Positions 17,237 through 25,493 of a DNA stretch of 64,000 nt are shown here, one piece after another; positions within the stretch are counted from its first letter, which is position 1, and each line of letters starts with the position of its first letter. This DNA comes from Seonamhaeicola sp. S2-3 (lineage in GTDB: Bacteria > Bacteroidota > Bacteroidia > Flavobacteriales > Flavobacteriaceae), in contig NZ_CP019389.1 of NCBI RefSeq assembly GCF_001971785.1, positions 1,189,001-1,253,000 of the forward strand, written 5' to 3'. The position numbers and the translations under genes were made by a program. The notes below the pieces were generated by a model. That model worked only from the letters and a program-made list of their open reading frames with translations, had not been told where the DNA came from and ran no database searches.

Positions 17237-18826
17237 TTATTCTCCTTCACTTAATTTAATCACTTCATCAATCATAATATCTGCTTGATTGAAAACTTCT
17301 TCAAAAGCACCATTACCAAAAAGTTGGTCGGCAAGTGTTGCTTTTAAATACTGTTTTACTTCGTTGTGATAAGCCACAAAAGTAATTTTTGATCGGGTTT
17401 GTGTATTTACATAATCTTGAAATTGAATAACCATTTCGTCATCAATTTCAAAATTTTCAATAAAATCATTTCTTGAGATATCATCATAAACATGACGATC
17501 TTTATCTAATTGTCTAAAAATAAAATTATCAAAGAATTGATATTCTTCAATAAATTTTAGGGTTTCGTTATGCAAGCCATTATCAATAGGCACAAACACA
17601 TCTGGAATAATGCCGCCACCGCCATATACCACTTTTCCTTTTGGCGTTGTAAACTTTAAAGAATCGGCTACTTCAATTTTAGTTGGGTCTAACAATTCAC
17701 CACTATCTAACCTATCAAAGTATTCTTCAAAATAATCTTTACGCCCATTGTTATAAGGTCTTTGAATAGACCTACCTGTAGGCGTGTAATACCTAGATAC
17801 TGTTAGCCTAACAGCGCTTCCATCACCTAAATCCATTTCACGTTGCACCAAGCCTTTACCGTACGAGCGACGCCCTACAATAATACCTTTATCGTTATCT
17901 TGAAGTGCGCCTGCTACAATCTCACTTGCAGAAGCTGAGTTTTCATCAATAAGCACATAAACTTTACCATTTTCAAAGTCGCCTTTTTTTGTAGCAAAAC
18001 TTTCTTCAATATCCCCGCGTTTGTTTTTGGTAAAAAGAATTAATTTTTTGTTTTCTAAAAACTCATCAACTATTTGTTCTGCAATTCCTAAAAACCCACC
18101 GGGGTTACCACGTAAATCTAATGCAATTTCTGTAGCTCCTAAATCTATAAGTTTATCAAGTCCTTTTTTAAATTCTCTATAAGTAGATTCTGCAAAACGA
18201 TTTACTTTTATATAACCTAATTTATTGGTTAGCATATAAGCTGCATCTACGCTTTTAATAGGAACCACACCTCTTTTAACTGTGAAATCTAAAAGTTTTG
18301 GTTCTCCTTTTCTAAATACTTTTAAATCTACTTTGGTGTTTATTGGTCCTTTTAATCGTTTTACAATGTCTGTATCTTTAATATTTTTTCCGTACAGGGA
18401 ATCGCCATTTGCCATTAAAATTCTATCACCTCCTTTTATACCTGCTTTATCGCTAGGACCACCTTCAATAGCTCTAATAACGGTAATTGTATCTCTGTAA
18501 GTGTAAAAACTTACGCCTATACCCACAAAATCTCCTTTCATGTTTTCGGCTACGCGTTCCATATCTTCCTTAGGAATATATACAGAGTGGGGGTCTAGAT
18601 TTTCTAAAATACCATTAACTGTAACATCTACAATGCTATCGGTGTTTACATCTTCAACGTAATCATACTCAATATAATCTATTAACCTATTTAGTTTATC
18701 TTTTTTGCTGTTTTTGGTGAATAATCGGTCTGGAGTGTCACTAAAATTTAACTTACCACCAATAAAAATCCCTATTGCAATGGCAATACCTAAGGCTAAT
18801 GGTAAATATTTTTTTTGACTAGACAT
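17237..18826 (-). CDS. C-terminal processing peptidase (S41 family, CtpA-like)
   Basis: The 529-residue protein has an N-terminal membrane anchor (YLPLALGIAIAIGIFIGGK) and a PDZ domain (about 85-180: GIGVSFYTYRD, AIEGGPSDKAGIKGGDRIL). The S41 protease core holds the catalytic Ser in DENSASASEIVAGAL and the Lys in GRRSYGKGLVQRE. It is a periplasmic serine protease that trims or degrades envelope proteins. The first base of its start codon directly abuts the stop of the deaminase gene upstream, so the two are cotranscribed. Confidence 0.92.
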   Translation of the reverse strand: MSSQKKYLPLALGIAIAIGIFIGGKLNFSDTPDRLFTKNSKKDKLNRLIDYIEYDYVEDVNTDSIVDVTVNGILENLDPHSVYIPKEDMERVAENMKGDFVGIGVSFYTYRDTITVIRAIEGGPSDKAGIKGGDRILMANGDSLYGKNIKDTDIVKRLKGPINTKVDLKVFRKGEPKLLDFTVKRGVVPIKSVDAAYMLTNKLGYIKVNRFAESTYREFKKGLDKLIDLGATEIALDLRGNPGGFLGIAEQIVDEFLENKKLILFTKNKRGDIEESFATKKGDFENGKVYVLIDENSASASEIVAGALQDNDKGIIVGRRSYGKGLVQREMDLGDGSAVRLTVSRYYTPTGRSIQRPYNNGRKDYFEEYFDRLDSGELLDPTKIEVADSLKFTTPKGKVVYGGGGIIPDVFVPIDNGLHNETLKFIEEYQFFDNFIFRQLDKDRHVYDDISRNDFIENFEIDDEMVIQFQDYVNTQTRSKITFVAYHNEVKQYLKATLADQLFGNGAFEEVFNQADIMIDEVIKLSEGE

Positions 18827-19258
18827 TTATTCTGATAAATCTTCTATTAATGTTAATTCTACTCCTGCTTTTTCTAAAAATTTTAAACCAGAATCATCTT
18901 TATATGCTGTATTGTAAACTACCCGAACAATTCCTGCTTGATGAATTAATTTACTACACTCTTTACATGGCGATAATGTAATGTATAATGTGGCACCTTT
19001 ACAGGTTTGTGTTGATGATGCTACCTTTAAAATAGCATTAGCTTCGGCATGTAATACATACCATTTAGTGTAACCTTCATCGTCTTCGCAAAAATTTTCA
19101 AATCCTGTTGGTGTACCGTTGTAGCCATCAGAAATTATCATTCTATCCTTTACAATAATGGCACCAACTTGTTTACGCTTACAATACGATAACTTTCCCC
19201 ATTCTTTAGCCATTCTTAAATAGGCTTTATCGTACTTTAATTGCTTTTCTTTTGGCAT
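18827..19258 (-). CDS. Deoxycytidylate (dCMP) deaminase family protein
   Basis: The 143-residue zinc enzyme has HAEANAI (the His ligand and catalytic Glu) and SPCKECSKLI (the Cys pair). It starts MPKEKQLKYDKAYLRMAKEW, as is usual for ComEB-type dCMP deaminases, which make dUMP for thymidylate synthesis. It has GYNGTPTGFENFC, typical of dCMP rather than cytidine deaminases. It sits directly upstream of the S41 peptidase with no gap. Confidence 0.9.
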   Translation of the reverse strand: MPKEKQLKYDKAYLRMAKEWGKLSYCKRKQVGAIIVKDRMIISDGYNGTPTGFENFCEDDEGYTKWYVLHAEANAILKVASSTQTCKGATLYITLSPCKECSKLIHQAGIVRVVYNTAYKDDSGLKFLEKAGVELTLIEDLSE

Positions 19259-19410
19259 TTATTTTTGATAGTTGATGATGTGAGTTGTAAAATAACTTTA
19301 ACAAACATATTAATTTCACAAACTAAATAGTATAACGAAGATACTTGGTTAGTATTTTAATTACAATGCTTGTTAGTTAAAAGTTTTATAAAGTTAGGAA
19401 TTATTGAATT

Positions 19411-20001
19411 TTAGGCTAAAAAATCACTGTTTAAAATCATAGGAATTACCAAACCAACTACTATAGCTGATATTACCATAACCCAGTCTCTTTTTGAAAA
19501 CCTAAAAATTGTTTGCCCAATATAACCTAAAAAGAGTACCACAAATACAATTATAATTTGTGCCAACTCAATACCTAAAGCAAACTCTAATAGTAGAAGA
19601 AATTTGTTATCAGAATCTCCTGCTAATATATGAAACTCACGCGCAAAACCTAAACCGTGTATTAAACCAAAAAATAAAGTAGATATAAACAATACACCTA
19701 TTTTTTCTTTTTGTGCACTTTTACCTGCGGTAAACACATTAAAAAGTGCCACAATTAAAATGGTAACAGGTATTAAAAATTCTACTATTTCGCCATTAAC
19801 ACGTATTATACTATATGCCGCCAACACTAATGATAAGGTATGACCTATTGTGAAAGTTGTTACCAATAACAAAACACGTTTCCAATTTTTAAACATATAC
19901 GGAACGGTTAAAACCATTAAAAATAAAACATGGTCATAACCATTAATATCTAGCACATGATTAATACCATATTCTACGTTAAACCAAAAATTTTCGAGCA
20001 T
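19411..20001 (-). CDS. HupE/UreJ-family membrane protein
   Basis: The 196 residues form about six membrane segments. The family motif GYDHVLFLMVLT (residues about 19-30) and a second histidine segment (TTFTIGHTLSLVLA) are present, as is LIHGLGFARE near residue 118. HupE/UreJ proteins are linked to nickel or cobalt uptake in some bacteria, through conserved His and Asp residues. No hydrogenase or urease gene is nearby, so the substrate is uncertain. It is a single gene, divergent from the lipoprotein at 20129. Confidence 0.82.
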   Translation of the reverse strand: MLENFWFNVEYGINHVLDINGYDHVLFLMVLTVPYMFKNWKRVLLLVTTFTIGHTLSLVLAAYSIIRVNGEIVEFLIPVTILIVALFNVFTAGKSAQKEKIGVLFISTLFFGLIHGLGFAREFHILAGDSDNKFLLLLEFALGIELAQIIIVFVVLFLGYIGQTIFRFSKRDWVMVISAIVVGLVIPMILNSDFLA

Positions 20002-20096
20002 AATTTTTTTAATATTTGATGTTAGATTTAGGGTGTTTTCAAATATACAATTAATTAGATTTTAAACGAATTAACTTAAAAAATAAACTATTCCTA

Positions 20097-20104
20097 TATA
20101 TTTG
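20097..20104 (+). promoter_or_regulatory. Bacteroidota-type -7 element
   Basis: TATATTTG fits the TAnnTTTG -7 consensus of the Bacteroidota primary sigma factor and lies 25 bp before the ATG at 20129. No good TTG -33 element is seen upstream. Confidence 0.5.
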
Positions 20105-20128
20105 CGTTATACTATAAAATACCAGTCT

Positions 20129-20644
20129 ATGAGTAGATTATTTTTATACACCCTTTGTTTGTTTGTTGTAGTTTTTTCTTGTAAACAAAATCAGGGAAAT
20201 GATACTAATGATAATGCAGAAAATGAAAACAAAGAGCTTACAGAAAAAGAAATTTCGGAAATTGACTATGTTGATTTTCTTCTAGATGAAAAAACTGAAA
20301 CTATTATTGCTAATTGGGTAGAATACAGCCAACTTGAAGGAGTGATTTTTGAGATTAAAAAAGCCGATTTAGGATTTTTTCATGATAACCGAGAAACCAT
20401 AAAAACTACTCTCTCTGATTTAAGAAAAAACATTCCAGAGGCTATAAAATCTCCTTCAATAGAAGCCAGAATAAGTGCTTTTGAAACACAATTTTTAAAG
20501 CTAGAAAGTTTATCAAATTTATCTACTACTACAAAAGATGAACTTTTAAGCACAGTAAAAGATTTATTAGTAGCTTTCTCAAATCTTAACCTCCAAATGA
20601 ACAAAAAGGTAGAGTTTGATAATTTAAATATTCAAAAACCTTAA
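20129..20644 (+). CDS. Hypothetical lipoprotein
   Basis: I choose the ATG at 20129 over the in-frame TTG at 20102 because the promoter-like TATATTTG overlaps the latter and because the lipobox (VVFSC) then falls at residues 14-18. The 171-residue product is acidic after the Cys (many Asn, Glu and Asp), then largely helical (ADLGFFHDNRETIKTTLSDL, IEARISAFETQFLKLESLS). No family is recognised. It is likely anchored in the outer membrane facing the periplasm. A large nested inverted repeat lies just after it. Confidence 0.7.
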   Translation: MSRLFLYTLCLFVVVFSCKQNQGNDTNDNAENENKELTEKEISEIDYVDFLLDEKTETIIANWVEYSQLEGVIFEIKKADLGFFHDNRETIKTTLSDLRKNIPEAIKSPSIEARISAFETQFLKLESLSNLSTTTKDELLSTVKDLLVAFSNLNLQMNKKVEFDNLNIQKP

Positions 20645-20667
20645 ACTCTTTATCTTTTTATAAAAAC

Positions 20668-20761
20668 AAAGCTATCTAAAAAGTATTTTTGTTAACCTGT
20701 ACTAATTTGAGATTCTGAAATAAATTCAGAATGACAGGTTTAATACTTTTTAGATAGCTTT
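20668..20761. repeat. Nested inverted repeat (REP-like element or bidirectional terminator)
   Basis: Three pairs of arms are nested. The outer pair is a perfect 20-bp match (20668-20687 with 20742-20761, core GCTATCTAAAAAGTATT). The middle pair is AACCTGT (20694) with ACAGGTT (20734). The inner pair is ATTCTGAA (20712) with TTCAGAAT (20725). The element fills the gap between two convergent genes. The inner part resembles extragenic palindromes that I remember from other flavobacterial genomes; this was not checked. Confidence 0.75.
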
Positions 20762-20778
20762 CTTTAGCTTTACTTATC

Positions 20779-21492
20779 TTAATTTTTAGATTGAGATTCT
20801 TGTGCTTGCAACACCTGTTTTTGTCTTAACAATTCATTTTTAGTAATTTGAATCATATTGAAATTAGGTGATTCTTTTAAAGCAGCATCTAAAATATCAA
20901 CTGCAGCATCAATATTTGCTTTTGTGTCTTTATTGTAAACATTAAGAGCATTTAAGTACATAAAAGCAGATTTTAAAGGCACTTCATAAGGTGTTTGGGT
21001 TTCAAAAAACGCTTTTTTCATATCATCTTTAGAGTTTGCTAAACCATAAATAATATGCTTTTCTGCTTCGGCTGTTTTTCTTAGCTGTATGTTTAACTCT
21101 GCTAGTTCATAGGCCACCAAAGGATTAGGATCTCTTTTAAACATTTCTTCAAAAAAAGGAATAGCAAGTTGTGGTCTTTTAAGAGCTTTTAAAGACAACG
21201 CCTTTACTTGAATTGCTATATCAGAATCGTTTGGATTTTTTTCAATACCAATAGTGTTAAGGGCTTGCCTATTCATACCTTGATCCATATAAATGTAAGC
21301 CAGTGTATCTTTTCTTGCTTGAGACGGAGACAGTACATTTAAATGCGTCATGGCATTGATTATTCCTTGAACATCTCCTTGTTTTATCATTTGCTCATAA
21401 TAAGCTTCATAATGAGAAATTAATTCTGAGTTGCTTTGAGCGTTAACCATAAAACTACTCATTAATAAAATTAATCCTAATAATTTTTTCAT
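20779..21492 (-). CDS. Secreted TPR-like repeat protein
   Basis: The 237-residue protein has a signal peptide (LILLMSSFMVNAQS). Helical repeats of TPR type follow: VLSPSQARKDTLAYIYMDQG, ALSLKALKRPQLAIPFFEEM, YELAELNIQLRKTAEAEKHI. The end is rich in Gln. It is probably periplasmic and mediates protein contacts. I do not recognise a more specific family. The 297-bp gap upstream holds no gene; a TATTTATATTTAG stretch near its right end could be the promoter of the CBS gene. Confidence 0.75.
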   Translation of the reverse strand: MKKLLGLILLMSSFMVNAQSNSELISHYEAYYEQMIKQGDVQGIINAMTHLNVLSPSQARKDTLAYIYMDQGMNRQALNTIGIEKNPNDSDIAIQVKALSLKALKRPQLAIPFFEEMFKRDPNPLVAYELAELNIQLRKTAEAEKHIIYGLANSKDDMKKAFFETQTPYEVPLKSAFMYLNALNVYNKDTKANIDAAVDILDAALKESPNFNMIQITKNELLRQKQVLQAQESQSKN

Positions 21493-21789
21493 CGCTTTAT
21501 TGTATTTAACTAATTGATTAATGTAATTTCTATTTAAACATTTTTGAAACTTCGGCTAAATTGTTTCTGCTTCATTGTATCACAAAAATTTTAATGGACC
21601 TAAATCTAAAAAAAATTAACATTGAAACTCTTAAAAGAATGGCTTTTATTTAATTATAGGCTTAAATTTTTTATTTAAAAACACAAACAATGCCAAAAAT
21701 AAGTACAAACCCAAAATGTTTAATAACATGAGCTTTTAGGAAAACTCAAAAAAAATATTTATATTTAGTAATATCTAAACTAATAAATT

Positions 21790-22257
21790 ATGGCAATAAA
21801 AAGTTTTCAGGGTGCCAGAAGGCAACAAACAAATGCAACCGAAAATACACCTTTAAAGGTGAGTGATTACATGACTAGAGATTTGATAACCTTTACCCCA
21901 GAACAAACTATTGAAAGTGTTATGCAAACCTTAATTAAAAATAGAATATCTGGTGGACCTGTTGTAAATGACAAACATGAATTAGTTGGAATTATTTCTG
22001 AAGGAGACTGTATAAAACAAATTAGTGAAAGCCGCTATTATAATATGCCAATGCAAGACAAAACCATTGAGAAATTCATGGCTCGTAATGTAGATACTAT
22101 TGATGGAAACATGAATATTTTTGATGCTGCTAAAAAATTCTTAGAAGCAAAACACAGAAGGTTTCCTATAGTAGAGAATGGTAAATTGGTGGGACAAATA
22201 AGCCAAAAAGATGTATTAAAAGCAGCCATGGCATTAAAAGGGCAAACCTGGAAGTAA
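21790..22257 (+). CDS. CBS-domain pair protein
   Basis: The 155-residue cytoplasmic protein contains two CBS motifs in tandem: VSDYMTRDLITFTPEQTIES with GGPVVNDKHELVGIISEGDC, and FMARNVDTIDGNMNIFDA with RRFPIVENGKLVGQISQKDV. Such stand-alone pairs bind adenosine nucleotides and sense energy state. The target is unknown. It is a single gene and converges on the gene at 22260 with a 2-bp gap, so no terminator fits between them. Confidence 0.88.
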   Translation: MAIKSFQGARRQQTNATENTPLKVSDYMTRDLITFTPEQTIESVMQTLIKNRISGGPVVNDKHELVGIISEGDCIKQISESRYYNMPMQDKTIEKFMARNVDTIDGNMNIFDAAKKFLEAKHRRFPIVENGKLVGQISQKDVLKAAMALKGQTWK

Positions 22258-22259
22258 AA

Positions 22260-22970
22260 TTATATTCTTTGTCTTTTTTGTGTTTTTGCTTCTGGCAAAT
22301 CTGTAATAATAAGTTTTTGTGTTTTGCTACTTTCTAGAGTTGCAATTCTAGAGTAGCTATACCCTTCTATTGGCTCTTTTATAGACTTCCATTTTGCAAT
22401 ACCACCAATAGTTACCATTTCACCAACTTCTAAAATTCTTTCAGAATACCGTAACGTTTTATTGAAACCTAAAAAGGTTTCACTTTCAATATTATAACGG
22501 TTTAGTACTTTTTTAAATTCTGGCGTTGGGTTGTTTAAAAATCCAGAGGAAATGCTTTTGTCTTCAACTAAATAATTAAAATAATTTTTAGGCTTTTTTA
22601 TAGGTTTTATTATAGCTAGTTCATCATTTTCTTTAATAAAGAAATCCTGAACATTTTCTTCTTCAACCAAAGTTTTCCAATATGAGTTTTTACCAGAACT
22701 CTTTTTTTGTTCTATTTTAATATAATAAATAACGCATTTACGCTTGCTAAATGGAGCAACAAAAGGTTCATGAACATGTAATACTTTACCCGTAATTTTA
22801 GTTAATTCATTGTTTTTAAATTGATTTATGCTTCTTAAATTAAACTTTGAAAACTTCCTGAGTATGGTTTGCTTTCTGCCTAAATAATAGCTTAAAAAGC
22901 CAACGGTTATTATTGCTAAAACCATTAAAACAGGAAACATAATATCTTGAAAATTGATGGCTAAAATCAT
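22260..22970 (-). CDS. Membrane-anchored protein resembling the GIDE domain
   Basis: The 236-residue protein has one N-terminal membrane helix (IMFPVLMVLAIITVGFLSYY). The soluble part shows ITGKVLHVHEPFVAPFSKRK, a strand-rich region and ERILEVGEMVTIGGIAKW. This layout resembles the GIDE domain of mitochondrial MUL1-type ubiquitin ligases and their bacterial relatives, which lack the RING finger. The bacterial function is unknown. The family call is by pattern only and may be wrong; the gene itself is secure. Confidence 0.6.
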   Translation of the reverse strand: MILAINFQDIMFPVLMVLAIITVGFLSYYLGRKQTILRKFSKFNLRSINQFKNNELTKITGKVLHVHEPFVAPFSKRKCVIYYIKIEQKKSSGKNSYWKTLVEEENVQDFFIKENDELAIIKPIKKPKNYFNYLVEDKSISSGFLNNPTPEFKKVLNRYNIESETFLGFNKTLRYSERILEVGEMVTIGGIAKWKSIKEPIEGYSYSRIATLESSKTQKLIITDLPEAKTQKRQRI

Positions 22971-23018
22971 AAAAATAAGATGCCGTTATTAGTAATAATA
23001 AAAATAATTTAGTTACAC

Positions 23019-23369
23019 TTAGCTTTCTCTTTTAACCAAAGCATAATAATCATTTTCTAAAGGTAAGTAGCCTTGGTCATATACAAAATAATACACGGTA
23101 CCAACTTTGGTGGTGTAAATACTAGTGAAGTAATTAAAATCAAATCCCCGCTCAATAAGTTTAGCTCTTGATAGTTTTGTTTTTCCGTTTGGATTAAGGG
23201 CTTCTAAAATTCTGTAGTTTTTTCTAAGCCTATTATTAGTGTTGCGTATTAAGTTTTTACTGTCTTTGTTTACGCGGTTATTGTAAGCATTTCTACAGCC
23301 ATCACTACAAAACTTTTTATCAATTCTGCCTACAATTTTTTCGCCACATTCTAAACATTGTTTTTCCAT
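23019..23369 (-). CDS. Small zinc-ribbon protein (DUF2116-like N-terminus)
   Basis: I choose the ATG at 23369 (MEKQCLECGEKIVGRIDKKF), three codons inside an upstream TTG. The 116 residues begin with a zinc ribbon, CxxC...CSDGC (Cys5, Cys8, Cys20, Cys24), followed by AYNNRVNKD. The rest is basic and contains FDFNYFTSIYTTKVGTVYYF. It may bind nucleic acid. Similar short proteins are common in flavobacteria but have no known role. It is divergent from ssb, and the shared gap holds a three-copy 10-mer repeat. Confidence 0.75.
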   Translation of the reverse strand: MEKQCLECGEKIVGRIDKKFCSDGCRNAYNNRVNKDSKNLIRNTNNRLRKNYRILEALNPNGKTKLSRAKLIERGFDFNYFTSIYTTKVGTVYYFVYDQGYLPLENDYYALVKRES

Positions 23370-23396
23370 AGATGCCAATATACAAAAAGTATTATC

Positions 23397-23430
23397 CGTT
23401 TACAAACGACTACAAACATTTACAAACGAT
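23397..23430. promoter_or_regulatory. Operator-like tandem 10-mers between zinc-ribbon gene and ssb
   Basis: TACAAACGAC, TACAAACATT and TACAAACGAT lie end to end (23401-23430). They are preceded by CGTTT, making CGTTT-AC-AAACG an inverted pair (23397-23408). Ten-base pitch places the copies on one face of the helix. It is 28 bp from the zinc-ribbon start and about 108 bp from ssb. Confidence 0.5.
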
Positions 23431-23537
23431 TTTAAATAAGTAATAATCGAATAATTTTTGAAAGCTGATTCATATTTGCAGTGTCGAAACATAAGAACTC
23501 GATAGTATTAACTGTTTAACATTAAAAATTTAAAATT

Positions 23538-23870
23538 ATGAACGCACTTAGAAACAAAGTACAGTTGATTGGAAGATTAGGTCAAGACCCAGAAATTATT
23601 AACTTTCAAGATGGTAACAAGATGGCAAAATTTACACTTGCCACAGATGATAGTTACAAAGATAAAAACGGCAACAAAGTAGAGCGTGCTTACTGGCACA
23701 ATGTAATTGTTAAAGGAGGCTTAGTAAATGTTGTTGAAAACTATATTACAAAAGGAAAAGAAATTGCTGTTGAAGGTAAATTAACCAATAGAAGTTATGA
23801 AACTAAAACAGGCGAAAAAAGATACGTTACCGAAATACTCTGTAATGAATTATTAATGCTAAGTAAATAA
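23538..23870 (+). CDS. ssb: Single-stranded DNA-binding protein, short form
   Basis: The 110 residues form one OB fold: LRNKVQLIGRLGQDPEI, KMAKFTLATDDSY, ERAYWHNVIVKGG, ITKGKEIAVEGKLTNRSYET. The usual flexible linker and acidic tail (DDDIPF-like) that recruits partners are missing; the protein ends ELLMLSK. Bacteroidota often have a second, longer SSB for replication, so this one may have an accessory role. It binds single-stranded DNA as an oligomer in the cytoplasm. Confidence 0.9.
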   Translation: MNALRNKVQLIGRLGQDPEIINFQDGNKMAKFTLATDDSYKDKNGNKVERAYWHNVIVKGGLVNVVENYITKGKEIAVEGKLTNRSYETKTGEKRYVTEILCNELLMLSK

Positions 23871-23903
23871 CCTTTTTTTGCCCTTAAAATATATAGGTAA
23901 TTT

Positions 23904-23938
23904 AAAAGAGACTCCAAATTAGAGTCTCTTTATTTTTT
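23904..23938 (+). terminator. Terminator of ssb overlapping the end of nadB
   Basis: AAAGAGACTC (23905-23914) pairs with GAGTCTCTTT (23922-23931), followed by a T-rich run. The loop contains the nadB stop codon (23919-23921 on the minus strand), so the right arm is also the last codons of nadB. Confidence 0.85.
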
Positions 23939-25490
23939 TTACATTATCTTTATTAAAATAACCTCCTTTATTTTCTTTTCGTTCTAATGATTGGGTAATT
24001 ATAAGATGTGCCACATTAATCATGTTTCTTAATTCACAAAGTGAAGCCGTAATTTTAGACTCACGGTATAAATCTTCAACCTCAGCATAAATTAAATCTA
24101 AATGTTTTATAGCACGTTTTAAACGTTTGTTGCTACGTACAATACCTACATAGTCTCTCATTAAAGCTTGTAAACGTTTAAGGTTGTGTTTAATTAACAC
24201 ATGCTCTTCTGGTATTACAGTACCTTCATCATTCCATTCTGGAATAACAACATCTTTACTTTTATATTCATTTTTACTGAGATATTTAAAAATATTGTGT
24301 GCATAAACCAACGCCTCTAATAACGAATTTGATGCTAATCTATTGGCACCATGCAGTCCTGTTCTAGAACATTCGCCACAGGCAAAAAGGTTTTCTACAG
24401 TAGTTTTACCTTTTTTATTAACCTTTATACCACCGCATAAATAATGAGACGCCGGCACTACAGGAATCCAATCTGTTTCAACATTTATATGAAGTGACAA
24501 GCATTTATCATAAATGGTTGGGAAATGCTTTTTAAAGCCTTCTATATCCAAATGTGTACAATCTAAATACACATGATTATCACCCGATTTTTTCAGTTCG
24601 GTATCAATACTTTGAGAAACTATATCTCTTGATGCTAATTCGGCTCGTTCATCATAATCGGGCATAAACCGATAGCCTTTGCTGTTTCTTAAATAAGCAC
24701 CAAAACCTCTAACAGCTTCTGAAATTAAAAAAGCAGATTCGCCATTTTCTTGATACAATGCTGTAGGATGAAATTGAACAAACTCCATGTCTTTTATTCT
24801 AGCTTTAGCCCTATAAGCCATAGCTACTCCATCGCCAGTGGCAACCACAGGATTTGTAGTATGCCCATAAACACAACCTATACCACCCGAAGCTAATAAT
24901 GTAGCATTAGCCTTTATTGTGATAATGTTTCCGTTTTTTTGGTTTAATACATAGGCACCGTAACAAGACAATTTAGCATCTTCATTATTTTTAATATGGT
25001 GATTTGTTACTAAATCTATAGCAAAATGATGCGAGAGTAATGTAATATTAGGTAATTGGTGCACTCTTTTTAACAAAGTACGTTCAACCTCTGCCCCTGT
25101 AAGGTCTTTATGATGAACTATTCTATATTCTGAGTGGCCGCCTTCTCTACCTAAATCAAGATTACCTGTGCTATCTTCATCAAAATTAGCGCCCCACTCC
25201 ATAAGTTCTTTTAAACGTTGCGGACCTTCTTTCACCACCATTTCAACAACAGATTCTTTACATAATCCATCGCCTGCAATAAGGGTGTCTTTAATATGTT
25301 TTTTAAAAGAATCTTCTTCTTTATTTAACACTACAGCAACCCCACCTTGAGCATATTTAGTGTTAGATTCGTCTTCGCTACCTTTAGTTACAATAACAAC
25401 TTTATGATTAGGAAATTTTTCGGCAATTTTTACCGCAAATGTTAATCCTGCAACTCCTGAGCCTATAACTAAGTAATGTGTTTCTAACAT
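23919..25490 (-). CDS. nadB: L-aspartate oxidase
   Basis: The 523-residue flavoprotein has an N-terminal FAD motif (YLVIGSGVAGLTFAVKIAE). It carries family marks TKYAQGGVAVV, GREGGHSEYRIVHH, EFVQFHPTAL and CGGIKVN...LFACGECSRTGLHGANRLASNSLLE. It oxidises L-aspartate to iminoaspartate, the first step of NAD synthesis. nadA lies 3 bp upstream and the two form an operon. No nadC is seen in the window. Confidence 0.96.
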   Translation of the reverse strand: MLETHYLVIGSGVAGLTFAVKIAEKFPNHKVVIVTKGSEDESNTKYAQGGVAVVLNKEEDSFKKHIKDTLIAGDGLCKESVVEMVVKEGPQRLKELMEWGANFDEDSTGNLDLGREGGHSEYRIVHHKDLTGAEVERTLLKRVHQLPNITLLSHHFAIDLVTNHHIKNNEDAKLSCYGAYVLNQKNGNIITIKANATLLASGGIGCVYGHTTNPVVATGDGVAMAYRAKARIKDMEFVQFHPTALYQENGESAFLISEAVRGFGAYLRNSKGYRFMPDYDERAELASRDIVSQSIDTELKKSGDNHVYLDCTHLDIEGFKKHFPTIYDKCLSLHINVETDWIPVVPASHYLCGGIKVNKKGKTTVENLFACGECSRTGLHGANRLASNSLLEALVYAHNIFKYLSKNEYKSKDVVIPEWNDEGTVIPEEHVLIKHNLKRLQALMRDYVGIVRSNKRLKRAIKHLDLIYAEVEDLYRESKITASLCELRNMINVAHLIITQSLERKENKGGYFNKDNVKKIKRL

Positions 25491-25493
25491 GGT

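Noticed and set aside
23508-23530. A single TTAACATTAA before ssb as a Pho-like site
   Set aside because: One copy only, with no phased neighbours; such 10-mers are common in this AT-rich DNA.
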